Assembly: GCA_947306175.1 (NCBI GenBank)
Contig: CAMZFV010000001.1
Coordinates: 124,001-188,000, forward strand
Origin: an uncultured Prevotellaceae bacterium
GTDB taxonomy: Bacteria; Bacteroidota; Bacteroidia; Bacteroidales; Muribaculaceae
Direction of reading: 5' to 3'
Length of the DNA stretch: 64,000 bases
The first letter of the stretch is position 1; each line of letters opens with the position of its first letter. Under the pieces are notes generated by a model. It was not told where the DNA came from and did not search any database. It worked only from the letters and a program-made list of their open reading frames with translations. This document shows, piece by piece, positions 52,151 to 60,225 of the stretch. The position numbers were made by a program, and so were the translations under genes.

Positions 52151-52209
52151 TACGATATTTTGAAAATTCACTTAATTCTATTCAATAACCTATTAAAAAA
52201 CAGAAAGTT

Positions 52210-52629
52210 ATGAACATTTCGCACATCGAACACGTGGGAATCGCTGTTACCTCACTCGAGGAGGCTATCCCTTTCTACGAGAACATGCTGGGCTTCAAGT
52301 GCTTTGCCATTGAAGAAGTAACTGACCAGAAGGTAAAGACCGCCTTCTTCCAGGTAGGTCAGACCAAGATTGAGCTTCTCGAAGCAACTGCTCCCGAGAG
52401 TGCTATCGCCAAGTTCATTGAAAAGAACGGTGGCCGTGGCGGCATCCAGCACATTGCTTTTGCCGTTCAGGACGGTGTACAGAACGCATTGAACGAGGTA
52501 CAGGAGAAGGGTGGCCGTGTTGTTGACGCTCAGCCCCGCAAGGGTGCTGAGGGCCTGAACATCGCCTTCCTGCATCCCAAGACCACATGTGGTGCTCTTG
52601 TAGAACTCTGCGAAAATCCCAATAAGTAA
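52210..52629 (+). CDS. mce: Methylmalonyl-CoA epimerase
   Basis: 139 residues, vicinal-oxygen-chelate fold. It interconverts (R)- and (S)-methylmalonyl-CoA in the succinate-propionate pathway. Metal ligands expected in the family: His8 (IEHVGIAV), His81 (GIQHIAF) and Glu132 (ALVELCE). It is first in the cluster with the decarboxylase subunits and is separated from mmdA by a GAGACGCAA palindrome. Confidence 0.95.
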   Translation: MNISHIEHVGIAVTSLEEAIPFYENMLGFKCFAIEEVTDQKVKTAFFQVGQTKIELLEATAPESAIAKFIEKNGGRGGIQHIAFAVQDGVQNALNEVQEKGGRVVDAQPRKGAEGLNIAFLHPKTTCGALVELCENPNK

Positions 52630-52658
52630 ACATTTAGCTTATTAGCAGTTAGTAACAT

Positions 52659-52680
52659 GAGACGCAAGATTTTGCGTCTC
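52659..52680. repeat. GAGACGCAA palindrome, copy 3
   Basis: Arms GAGACGCAA (52659-52667) and TTGCGTCTC (52672-52680), loop GATT, identical to 16073-16094. It lies in the 72-bp gap between mce and mmdA and could act as an mRNA stability hairpin within the operon. Confidence 0.9.
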
Positions 52681-52701
52681 TACAAAACTGGAAAGAATAA
52701 A

Positions 52702-54315
52702 ATGGGAAAACAACTTGAAAAAATCCAAGAGCTGATTGAGCGTCGTGAGAAAGCGCGCCTGGGCGGTGGTGAAAAAGCTATTGCCAAGCAGCATGAGAAG
52801 GGCAAATTCACTGCTCGTGAGCGCATCAATATGCTCCTTGACGAGGGCAGCTTTGAGGAACTGGACATGTTTGTTCAGCACCGCTGCACCAACTTCGGCA
52901 TGGAGAAGAAGACTTTTGACGGCGACGGCGTTGTAACCGGTTTCGGAACCGTTGGCGGTCGCCTGGTTTATGTCTTTGCCCAGGATGCTACCGTCATTGG
53001 TGGTTCGCTGGGTGAGACCATGGCATTGAAGATGTGTAAGGTGATGGACCTCGCTATGAAGCAGGGCGCACCTGTCGTTGGTCTTAACGACTCAGGCGGT
53101 GCCCGCATCCAGGAGAGCGTTAACGCCCTCGCAGGCTATGCCGAGATTTTCCAGCGCAACATTAACGCATCAGGTGTTATTCCTCAGATCAGTGCTATCC
53201 TTGGCCCCTGCGCCGGTGGTGCTGTTTACTCCCCTGCCTTGACCGACTTCATCATCATGGCCAAGGGTCTCTCCTATATGTTCCTTACCGGTCCCAAGGT
53301 GGTGAAGACCGTTACCGGTGAGAATGTGACCCAGGAGCAGTTGGGTGGCGCAAGCGTACACGCCAGCAAGAGCGGTGTGGCTCACTTTGCTGCTGAGACC
53401 GAGGAAGAGGCTATCGAAATCATCCGTCAGCTGTTGAGCTACATGCCCAGCAATAATATGGAGGAGGCCCCCCGTGTGGAGTGCACCGACCCCATCGACC
53501 GCGTAGAGGATGCTCTGAACAACATCATCCCCGAGAGCGCCAATGACCCCTACGACATGTATCAGGTCATCAGTGCCATCGTCGATAATGGTGAATTCCT
53601 TGAGGTTCATAAGGACTTTGCCAAGAACATCATCGTTGGCTTTGCCCGCTTCAACGGCCAGGCTGTCGGTGTTGTCGCCAACCAGCCTAACTGCATGGCA
53701 GGTGTGCTCGACGTGAACGCTTCGAAGAAGGGTGGCCGCTTCGTCCGCTTCTGCGATGCCTTCAATATCCCCTTGGTAACCCTCGTTGACGTGCCTGGCT
53801 TCCTGCCCGGTACTGGACAAGAGTACAATGCTGTCATCATGAATGGTGCTAAGTTGCTCTATGCCTATGGCGAGGCTACTGTGCCCAAGGTGACCGTTAC
53901 CCTGCGCAAGAGCTATGGTGGTTCACACATCGTGATGAGCTGCAAGCAGCTGCGCGGTGACTTGAACTACGCATGGCCCAGCGCTGAGATTGCTGTGATG
54001 GGTGCTGCCGGTGCTGCCGAGATCCTCTATGCCAAGGACAGCAAGAACTTCAAGACCCAAGCCGAAGAGGCCACGGCTGCTGGCGACGAAGCCAAGGCTA
54101 AGGAACTCATTGAGGCTGGCAAGAAGTTCATCCAGGAGAAGGAAGACGAGTACAACAACCTCTTCTGCACGCCTTACAATGCAGCCCGCTATGGCTACAT
54201 CGATGATGTCATTGAACCGCGTAACACCCGCTTCCGCGTGATCCGCGCTCTGGAGGTTCTGCGTACTAAGAAGTTGACCAACCCTGCCAAGAAGCACGGT
54301 AATATTCCTCTGTAA
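52702..54315 (+). CDS. mmdA: Methylmalonyl-CoA decarboxylase carboxyltransferase subunit alpha
   Basis: 537 residues from ATG 52702. The open frame begins at 52657, but the added residues would be encoded by the GAGACGCAA palindrome, so the internal Met ([15 protein letters not shown]) is taken. Crotonase-like carboxyltransferase halves with [41 protein letters not shown] and [12 protein letters not shown]. Sequence alone cannot separate it from propionyl-CoA carboxylase beta; the OadB, OadG-like and biotin carrier genes downstream favour the Na+-pumping methylmalonyl-CoA decarboxylase. Confidence 0.93.
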   Translation: MGKQLEKIQELIERREKARLGGGEKAIAKQHEKGKFTARERINMLLDEGSFEELDMFVQHRCTNFGMEKKTFDGDGVVTGFGTVGGRLVYVFAQDATVIGGSLGETMALKMCKVMDLAMKQGAPVVGLNDSGGARIQESVNALAGYAEIFQRNINASGVIPQISAILGPCAGGAVYSPALTDFIIMAKGLSYMFLTGPKVVKTVTGENVTQEQLGGASVHASKSGVAHFAAETEEEAIEIIRQLLSYMPSNNMEEAPRVECTDPIDRVEDALNNIIPESANDPYDMYQVISAIVDNGEFLEVHKDFAKNIIVGFARFNGQAVGVVANQPNCMAGVLDVNASKKGGRFVRFCDAFNIPLVTLVDVPGFLPGTGQEYNAVIMNGAKLLYAYGEATVPKVTVTLRKSYGGSHIVMSCKQLRGDLNYAWPSAEIAVMGAAGAAEILYAKDSKNFKTQAEEATAAGDEAKAKELIEAGKKFIQEKEDEYNNLFCTPYNAARYGYIDDVIEPRNTRFRVIRALEVLRTKKLTNPAKKHGNIPL

Positions 54316-54322
54316 ACCATCA

Positions 54323-55354
54323 ATGCAGACTGTTATGAGTAAAAGAGCATTGACATTATTACTGCTTTGTGCCATCCTTGCGTTGCCCACGTTAGCCCAA
54401 GGGCGTAAAAACGTGCGCATCAATGAGGTGATGGTACAGCAGGACAGCACGGGCGGCAATGGCTGGATTGAGTTTTACAACTCATCTTACAGCACCAATG
54501 CCGTCGAGAAGATGTTCATCACCACCTTAAGCCGCGATGAGGTGTCAAGCCACATCAAGGCGGTGACGGACACTTCTAAGATGAAGCCTAACAAGGTGCT
54601 GATCGAATGGTGCAAGGAGCGTCCCATGGACATCTATGAGATTCCTCGTGGTGATGAACGCAACACCAAGATCGCTCCTCGCACACACTTTGTCATGGAG
54701 GCCGATGGCGACATCAAGGCTGGTACATTCCACCTGCCTTTTACCCTCAAGCCTGGCCAGGACAATTATGTGGCCCTCTATGATGTGAATGGTGACCTGG
54801 TTGACGACGTGACGATTCCCGCGTCACTCCAGCCTGGCGAGACCTATGCAGTCAAGGCCGAAGGTTCACTTCCCACTGTTCTTGATGACAACATCCCTGT
54901 TGATTCCATCTGGACTGTGAAGGACGGTAAGACCCTCGAGACCGCTATCACTAAAGGCAATTTCAACATCCGCGAGGTAAACGAGAACATTGAAGCCTTC
55001 CACGTGAAGGATCCTCATGGTTTCTGGATTGCCCTGCTGGCTATGTCGGTAGTGTTTAGCGCTCTCGCGCTGCTTTACATCTGCTTCAAGCTCTTCGGCA
55101 AGTTTGCCAGTCGCAACTTGCAGGCCGAGAATAAGCAGCAAGCCTCAGCTCCAGTTGCCACCCCTGCTGCCGCAGTGACAGCACCCAGTGGCGACCTTGA
55201 CGGTGAGAAAATGGCAGCCATCTGCTTCGCACTGTATCAGCACCTGAATGCCCACGATAATGAGAGCGGCGTTTTGACGTTGACTCCCCGTGAAGGTACT
55301 GCCTGGTCTATTAAGCCCGGCCTAATGCGTGAATTACCCGTTATCAAGAAATAA
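54323..55354 (+). CDS. OadG-like membrane subunit with N-terminal lamin-tail-like domain
   Basis: 343 residues from ATG 54323; ATG 54335 is also possible and gives a cleaner signal peptide (MSKRALTLLLLCAILALPTLA). Residues about 28-180 form a beta-sandwich that looks like a lamin-tail domain (VRINEVMVQQDSTGGNGWIE...YDVNGDLVDDVTIP). One membrane helix follows at about 234-256, then an Ala/Pro/Gln-rich cytosolic linker and a short C-terminal segment (EKMAAICFALYQHL). OadG normally is a small subunit with one helix that holds the decarboxylase complex together; the periplasmic extension is unusual outside Bacteroidales. It is 7 nt after mmdA. Confidence 0.8.
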   Translation: MQTVMSKRALTLLLLCAILALPTLAQGRKNVRINEVMVQQDSTGGNGWIEFYNSSYSTNAVEKMFITTLSRDEVSSHIKAVTDTSKMKPNKVLIEWCKERPMDIYEIPRGDERNTKIAPRTHFVMEADGDIKAGTFHLPFTLKPGQDNYVALYDVNGDLVDDVTIPASLQPGETYAVKAEGSLPTVLDDNIPVDSIWTVKDGKTLETAITKGNFNIREVNENIEAFHVKDPHGFWIALLAMSVVFSALALLYICFKLFGKFASRNLQAENKQQASAPVATPAAAVTAPSGDLDGEKMAAICFALYQHLNAHDNESGVLTLTPREGTAWSIKPGLMRELPVIKK

Positions 55355-55361
55355 AACCAGT

Positions 55362-55450
55362 TTAAAGTCCAAAGTTTCTGGTCCCTAGTTGGCATCCGCC
55401 ACCTAATGAGGCTAAACTAGAAAGCAAAGACTAAAGACTAAAAACTTAAA
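55362..55450. repeat. CTAAAGA/GTTTC-type intergenic repeat with GGCATCCGC core
   Basis: Degenerate TAAAG/TTTCTGG/CTAGTT units around GGCATCCGC (55391-55399), filling the gap between the OadG-like and biotin carrier genes. Same compound family as at 8325, 34111 and 35503. Confidence 0.6.
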
Positions 55451-55455
55451 AACCA

Positions 55456-55890
55456 ATGAAGGAATATAAATATAAAATCAATGGTAACGAGTACAATGTT
55501 GCCATCGAGAACATAGAGGGCAACATCGCCCATATCCAGCTCAACGGCGTGGCATACGATGTTGAGTTGCCCGAGCAGCCCAAGGCCGCTCCTGCCGTTA
55601 AGCGCGTTGCTGTGAGCGAGGCACCTGCTGCCGCTCCCAAGCCTGCAGCCCGCAAGGCCGCTCCCGCCGCTGGAGGCGGTCACGTGATTGAGTCGCCGCT
55701 TCCTGGCGTCATCAAGGACATCTTCGTTAAGGTGGGTCAGCAAGTGAAGGCCGACGACGTGGTGTGCATCCTCGAAGCCATGAAGATGGGTAACGAGATT
55801 CACGCCGGCGTTGATGGTACTGTCAAGAGCATCGAGGTATCGAAGGAGGATTCGGTACTCGAGGGCAATACAATCATGGTAATAGGATAA
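55456..55890 (+). CDS. mmdC: Biotin carboxyl carrier subunit of methylmalonyl-CoA decarboxylase
   Basis: 144 residues: an N-terminal beta part, an Ala/Pro-rich flexible linker (about 38-72) and a biotinyl domain with EAMKMGNEI, in which Lys110 is the biotinylation site. It shuttles the carboxyl group from MmdA to the membrane subunit OadB. The oadB gene follows after 12 nt. The symbol is by analogy to Veillonella. Confidence 0.93.
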   Translation: MKEYKYKINGNEYNVAIENIEGNIAHIQLNGVAYDVELPEQPKAAPAVKRVAVSEAPAAAPKPAARKAAPAAGGGHVIESPLPGVIKDIFVKVGQQVKADDVVCILEAMKMGNEIHAGVDGTVKSIEVSKEDSVLEGNTIMVIG

Positions 55891-55902
55891 AGGAGAAAAG
55901 CC

Positions 55903-57057
55903 ATGATACTGCTTGACAATTTCCTGTTCACAAAGTTGTTGGATTTCTGGCACTTCACCGGATTCTACAACTTTGACATTACTAACCTGATCATGATCTT
56001 GGTGGGTCTGTTCTTCATCTACCTCGCCATCAAGCATGATTTTGAGCCTATGCTGCTCGTGCCCATCGGCTTCGGTATCCTGATTGGTAACATTCCGTTC
56101 CAGCCGGGTAACGAGATCGGCATCTATGAGGAGGGCTCCGTGCTCAACATCTTGTATCAAGGTGTTCGCAACGGATGGTATCCACCTCTAATCTTCCTGG
56201 GGATCGGCGCGATGACCGACTTTAGCGCCCTTCTTGCCAACCCCAAGCTGATGCTTGTGGGTGCGGCTGCCCAGTTTGGTATCTTCGGTGCCTACATGAT
56301 TGCCTTGTTCCTGGGCTTCATGCCCGACCAGGCTGGCGCTATCGCCATCATTGGTGGTGCAGACGGTCCCACTGCCATCTTCTTGTCGTCCAAACTAGCA
56401 CCTAACCTAATGGGTGCGATTGCCGTGAGTGCCTACAGTTACATGGCGCTTGTGCCGGTGATCCAGCCACCCATCATGCGCCTGTTGACGACCAAGAAGG
56501 AGCGCCTCATGCGCATGAAACCTGCCCGCAAGGTGAGCCAGTTGGAGAAGATCATCTTCCCCATCTTCGGTCTGTTGTTGACTTGCTTTGTCGTGCCTTC
56601 GGCTATACCTCTGCTGGGTATGTTGTTCTTCGGTAACCTGTTGCGTGAGAGTGGCGTGACCAAACGTCTTGCCCACACTGCCAGCAATGCCATGACCGAC
56701 ATCGTCACCATTCTGCTGGGTATGACCGTGGGTGCTTCAACTCAGGCATCGCAGTTCCTGACCAAGGAGACCATCTTTATCTTCTTCCTGGGATTCTGCG
56801 CATTTATCATTGCAACATGTTCTGGTGTGCTGTTCGTCAAGCTCTTCAACCTTATCCTGCCCAAGAGCAAGAGGTTGAACCCGCTGATTGGCAATGCCGG
56901 TGTATCGGCTGTGCCTATGGCAGCACGCATCAGTAACGACCAGGGTCTGAAGGCTGATCCCAGCAACTACTTGCTCATGCACGCCATGGGTCCCAATGTG
57001 GCTGGTGTGATTGGCTCGGCAGTTGCCGCAGGTGTTCTCCTGGGCTTCCTGGGATAA
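55903..57057 (+). CDS. oadB: Na+-translocating decarboxylase subunit beta
   Basis: 384 residues, highly hydrophobic, about nine to eleven membrane segments. It decarboxylates the carboxybiotin carrier and pumps Na+ outward. Family motifs include GIGAMTDFSALLANPK and GGADGPTAIFLSSKLAP, whose Asp is implicated in Na+ transport in homologues, and near the C-terminus NAGVSAVPMAARISNDQG. Last gene of the cluster, followed by a terminator. Confidence 0.95.
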   Translation: MILLDNFLFTKLLDFWHFTGFYNFDITNLIMILVGLFFIYLAIKHDFEPMLLVPIGFGILIGNIPFQPGNEIGIYEEGSVLNILYQGVRNGWYPPLIFLGIGAMTDFSALLANPKLMLVGAAAQFGIFGAYMIALFLGFMPDQAGAIAIIGGADGPTAIFLSSKLAPNLMGAIAVSAYSYMALVPVIQPPIMRLLTTKKERLMRMKPARKVSQLEKIIFPIFGLLLTCFVVPSAIPLLGMLFFGNLLRESGVTKRLAHTASNAMTDIVTILLGMTVGASTQASQFLTKETIFIFFLGFCAFIIATCSGVLFVKLFNLILPKSKRLNPLIGNAGVSAVPMAARISNDQGLKADPSNYLLMHAMGPNVAGVIGSAVAAGVLLGFLG

Positions 57058-57081
57058 GACAGTATTTCCTCATTACATTAT

Positions 57082-57118
57082 AAATCAGGCGGACCATTCG
57101 GCTCGCCTGATTTGTTAT
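57082..57118. terminator. Bidirectional terminator between oadB and smpB
   Basis: AAATCAGGCG (57082-57091) pairs perfectly with CGCCTGATTT (57104-57113), 12-nt loop, with TTTGTTAT after it on the plus strand and A-rich sequence before it. Confidence 0.85.
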
Positions 57119-57135
57119 CTGTATTTGATTAGAAT

Positions 57136-57603
57136 CTAGTGCTTGAACATGCGGTCGATGGTGCGCTTGTCTTCACGTTCCTTGATGGATTGGCGTTTGT
57201 CGAACTGGCGCTTGCCTCGTGCGGTAGCGATAACGAGTTTGGCCAGGCCGCGCTCATTGATGAACAGGCGCAAGGGGACAATGGCGATACCTGCCTGCTG
57301 GGTGTCGCGTGCTATGCGGCGTATCTCCTTGCGGTTCAACAGCAACTTGCGGTCACGATGGGTGGTGTGGTTGTTATAGGAACCGAAACTGTACTCGGCA
57401 ATGTACATGTTCTTGATCCAGATTTCACCGTTGATCACCATGCAATAGGTGTCGGTCAAGCCGCACTTGCCTTGACGGATGGACTTGATCTCGGTACCCG
57501 TGAGGACAATGCCCGTTGTAAAGGTCTCGATGATCTCGTAGTCAAAGGTCGCCTTGCGGTTCTTGATGTTAATTGTATTGTTGTGGTTGTTGTTGCGTGC
57601 CAT
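57136..57603 (-). CDS. smpB: SsrA-binding protein SmpB
   Basis: 155 residues, typical length. It binds tmRNA and brings it to stalled ribosomes for trans-translation. Motifs: [22 protein letters not shown]... core start, [23 protein letters not shown] and the basic C-terminal tail [15 protein letters not shown] that enters the mRNA channel. It lies 36 nt after the Yip1-like gene in the same direction and is probably cotranscribed with it. The tmRNA gene itself is not in the window. Confidence 0.96.
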   Translation of the reverse strand: MARNNNHNNTINIKNRKATFDYEIIETFTTGIVLTGTEIKSIRQGKCGLTDTYCMVINGEIWIKNMYIAEYSFGSYNNHTTHRDRKLLLNRKEIRRIARDTQQAGIAIVPLRLFINERGLAKLVIATARGKRQFDKRQSIKEREDKRTIDRMFKH

Positions 57604-57604
57604 A

Positions 57605-57636
57605 ATTTACTTTAGACTTTAGACCTTAGACTTTAG
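57605..57636. repeat. CTTTAGA-type repeat between the Yip1-like gene and smpB
   Basis: Four degenerate units of ACTTTAGACTTTAGACC type filling the 36-bp gap. Confidence 0.65.
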
Positions 57637-57639
57637 TTA

Positions 57640-58185
57640 TCAGATAATGAAGAGGCCGAGGATGGCATTCAGGAGTATAGGAAGTCCTAAAAGCAATACT
57701 GATGAGATGACGACAAACTTGTTCACTTTGCTCTTCTTGACGAACAGGTGGGGCGTGCCACGATAAGCCATCCAGGGGAGATAAACCATGAGGAAGAGCA
57801 CGGGGGTGAAGTCACTGGGCAGTAGGTTGCGCAGGATCATCAGCAATACCAGAAAGATGAGGTTGTAGAGTGTGAAATCGTTGAGGCGTGCCGTAGAGCC
57901 CTCGGTCTTGACCAACTCGGGGTAAAAACCACCCAGCAGGTAAGTGATGATGTGATAGCTGATGAAATAGGTCGAGAACATCACGATACCCGTCATCAAG
58001 GAAGTGCTAAACGAGATTGTGCGGTCATAGATCATGGGCACAAAGCAAGAGAGCGCCAACACGCACAGCAAAGGTATATAGGCTGTCTTCAACACCTTAC
58101 CGACGGGGATGTTGGACTCGTTGATGACCTCCCAGCCATAGCGGGGAGCGGTGATCACACAGAATATGTTGTGCCAGATACTCAT
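57640..58185 (-). CDS. Yip1-like integral membrane protein
   Basis: 181 residues with five hydrophobic segments (about 31-49, 59-84, 105-120, 124-139, 157-180) and a soluble N-terminus with the motif APRYGWEVI seen in bacterial Yip1/DUF1282 proteins. The function of bacterial members is unknown. It is transcribed toward smpB from a -7 box at 58258-58265. Confidence 0.78.
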   Translation of the reverse strand: MSIWHNIFCVITAPRYGWEVINESNIPVGKVLKTAYIPLLCVLALSCFVPMIYDRTISFSTSLMTGIVMFSTYFISYHIITYLLGGFYPELVKTEGSTARLNDFTLYNLIFLVLLMILRNLLPSDFTPVLFLMVYLPWMAYRGTPHLFVKKSKVNKFVVISSVLLLGLPILLNAILGLFII

Positions 58186-58186
58186 T

Positions 58187-58222
58187 TTAGTTTCTAGTTT
58201 CTAGTCCCTAGTTTCTAGTTGG
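58187..58222. repeat. TTTCTAGT tandem repeat
   Basis: About four degenerate copies of TTTCTAGT upstream of the Yip1-like gene, inside its predicted leader. Similar CTAGTT words occur at 55381-55390. Confidence 0.7.
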
Positions 58223-58257
58223 CTTACTTAGATCTATTCATTTGACTTTTGCGGGTG

Positions 58258-58265
58258 CAAAGATA
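58258..58265 (-). promoter_or_regulatory. -7 box for the Yip1-like/smpB operon
   Basis: TATCTTTG on the minus strand (58265-58258), 72 nt before the ATG. Confidence 0.55.
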
Positions 58266-58298
58266 CTGCTTTTTTCTCTGTTAATTAAAAAAAAATTG

Positions 58299-58306
58299 TA
58301 ACTTTG
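58299..58306 (+). promoter_or_regulatory. -7 box for the nitroreductase gene
   Basis: TAACTTTG, 42 nt before the ATG at 58349, divergent from the minus-strand box 33 bp away. Confidence 0.6.
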
Positions 58307-58348
58307 CAAAGATAATCGCAGTTATATTAACCATAATTCAATTACGAG

Positions 58349-58981
58349 ATGAAAAAATCAATCTTATTTATCGCGGCCACGCTGCTGGCGTTGGCTTCAT
58401 GTCATCAAGAAGGAGAGAATAAGGAAGCCGCTGGCACCGTAGATAAGGGGCAGGCTGCTATCGAGAACATCATGACGAGGACGAGCATCCGCCAGTACAA
58501 GGACCAGCCTGTAGAGCAGGAGAAAATCGACATTGTGCTCAAGGCCGCTATGGCTGCTCCCACCGCTGTTAACCTTCAGCCCTGGCACTTTATTGTCATC
58601 GATGACAAGAACACCATCAACTTGCTTTCAGGCCGCCAGCCGACCAATGCTCCGCTGCTGATTGCCGTGTGTGGCGATACCGACAAAACGACCATGCCTG
58701 ACGGTAAGGGTAAACTACCCGATTTCTGGATTCAGGATGTGTCGGCTGCTACCGAGAATCTGCTGCTCGCCGCCCATGCTTTGGGACTGGGCGCTGTTTG
58801 GACGGGTGTCTATCCTGTGATGGAACGCACCGCCGAGGTGGCCAACGTGCTCAACTGTCCGAATAACATTGTGCCGCTGGCTGTGGTGCGCATCGGCTAT
58901 CCTGACGAGGCTCCAGCACCCAAGGACAAGTTCAAAGAGGAGAACATCAGCTACAACAAGTTTGGTGGCAAGAAGGAGTAA
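58349..58981 (+). CDS. Nitroreductase-family lipoprotein
   Basis: 210 residues. The signal peptide MKKSILFIAATLLALASC has a lipobox (Cys18), unusual for this mainly cytosolic FMN family but seen in Bacteroidales. The nitroreductase core has TRTSIRQYKDQPVEQEKID (FMN phosphate binding), MAAPTAVNLQPWHF and ALGLGAVWTGVYP. It should bind FMN and use NAD(P)H, although a lipid-anchored periplasmic or surface location raises the question of electron supply. Substrate unknown. Confidence 0.9.
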   Translation: MKKSILFIAATLLALASCHQEGENKEAAGTVDKGQAAIENIMTRTSIRQYKDQPVEQEKIDIVLKAAMAAPTAVNLQPWHFIVIDDKNTINLLSGRQPTNAPLLIAVCGDTDKTTMPDGKGKLPDFWIQDVSAATENLLLAAHALGLGAVWTGVYPVMERTAEVANVLNCPNNIVPLAVVRIGYPDEAPAPKDKFKEENISYNKFGGKKE

Positions 58982-59003
58982 CCTCTACCCTATCCCATGA
59001 CAA

Positions 59004-59035
59004 AAAAAACTCGCTCAAACATGGGCGAGTTTTTT
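59004..59035. terminator. Bidirectional terminator after the nitroreductase gene
   Basis: ACTCGC (59009-59014) pairs with GCGAGT (59025-59030), extended by an A run on the left and a T run on the right, so it has a T tail on both strands. It lies between convergent genes. Confidence 0.85.
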
Positions 59036-59055
59036 ATATGTCCTAAGTGTTGGCA

Positions 59056-60210
59056 TCAGAAGAGGAAGGTGTGGTAGAGTTCCGGTGCGTAGATGCTGCC
59101 ACCGATGGCTACCGCCTTGTAGAGTTCATAGTAGATGTAGTAGAAATTCAAGAAGAAGAGCGCCAACAAGGGTAACCACTTGCGTTCCCGCCATAGGTAA
59201 CACATCGCATAGCATACCATTACCAGAAACACACCTCGCATCAAGTCACCTGGACGACTCAGATACTGTGTCGTGTTGCCCATCAGATTGATGTATCCAA
59301 GGTGAAGCAGCATGAAGCGGTAAAAGGCAGACATGCACACATCGCCAGAGAAGGCACGCTTGATGGAGGGATAGTACCACATGACGATCAGGCCTGAAAT
59401 CAGTGGGAACAATCGTGACGGGCCAATCACTGCCCTGAACGCAAAACTCACATCGGTCGAGAACAGGCGATAGTAATGGCCATAGCCCGCATATTCAGCT
59501 AACTGCCCGACACGGTCAAAGCACCATTGTATCCATTGCGGGAACGAACCCAAGACGACACATGTCAAGAGCAAGGCAAAGGGTACCCAACGCTTCATGG
59601 ATCGCACTTTGATCAAGGGTATCACATAAAGCGGGATGAGCAGAATGGCCATCTTGTGAATTGTCATGGCCAGCAACGTGATGACCAGATATAGCCAAAA
59701 CTTGCGTCGGACAATGAGTTCCACGAGCAGCACAAACAGGCACTCCACGACAGCCTGCCTCAAGAGGCTCATCCACTGGATGTAATACGGACCCAGGAAG
59801 ATACACAAAGCAATCCAAGGCAGTAGGCACTTGCGATGCCTCAACGCATAATAGAGTAACGTGATGTGCAGTGCTGCCCATAAGCCGAAATAGAAGGCGT
59901 AATGCATTCCCGCCCGAGCCATTCCCACTGTGATGAGATGAAATCCAGGCTCGTAGTTTTCCCTGGAGTAATCTCCCAGGGATTGCATGCTCACGTAGTA
60001 GCTGAAATACTGGTTATAGTCCCATGACATGAGCCACCTGATCGATGACACAGCGATATAGATGAGCAATGACGCCACAATCTCCCAAGACAGGAAGGGC
60101 AGTTCTCCCCCACCCTGTACCACAAGCCGTTGCTCACGACGGCTCACATGCCATCCCAGCCATGCCAGCAATGCTGCGGTTCCCGTGTAAACGATGAGAC
60201 TGAGAATCAT
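59056..60210 (-). CDS. EpsG-like polytopic membrane protein
   Basis: 384 residues with about ten hydrophobic segments. It resembles the EpsG family of exopolysaccharide biosynthesis, with WDYNQYFSYY and NYEPGFHLI near the N-terminus (the family often has a D...Y...EPGF pattern) and SLLRQAVVECLF in the middle (S.RQ motif). No other polysaccharide genes are adjacent. It starts 15 nt after the sprA stop in the same direction, so it is probably cotranscribed with sprA. Confidence 0.8.
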   Translation of the reverse strand: MILSLIVYTGTAALLAWLGWHVSRREQRLVVQGGGELPFLSWEIVASLLIYIAVSSIRWLMSWDYNQYFSYYVSMQSLGDYSRENYEPGFHLITVGMARAGMHYAFYFGLWAALHITLLYYALRHRKCLLPWIALCIFLGPYYIQWMSLLRQAVVECLFVLLVELIVRRKFWLYLVITLLAMTIHKMAILLIPLYVIPLIKVRSMKRWVPFALLLTCVVLGSFPQWIQWCFDRVGQLAEYAGYGHYYRLFSTDVSFAFRAVIGPSRLFPLISGLIVMWYYPSIKRAFSGDVCMSAFYRFMLLHLGYINLMGNTTQYLSRPGDLMRGVFLVMVCYAMCYLWRERKWLPLLALFFLNFYYIYYELYKAVAIGGSIYAPELYHTFLF

Positions 60211-60225
60211 AGTCAGGATGGATCA

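Noticed and set aside
52657..52701. Upstream extension of the mmdA frame
   Set aside because: These codons lie in the GAGACGCAA palindrome. The family start fits the internal ATG at 52702.
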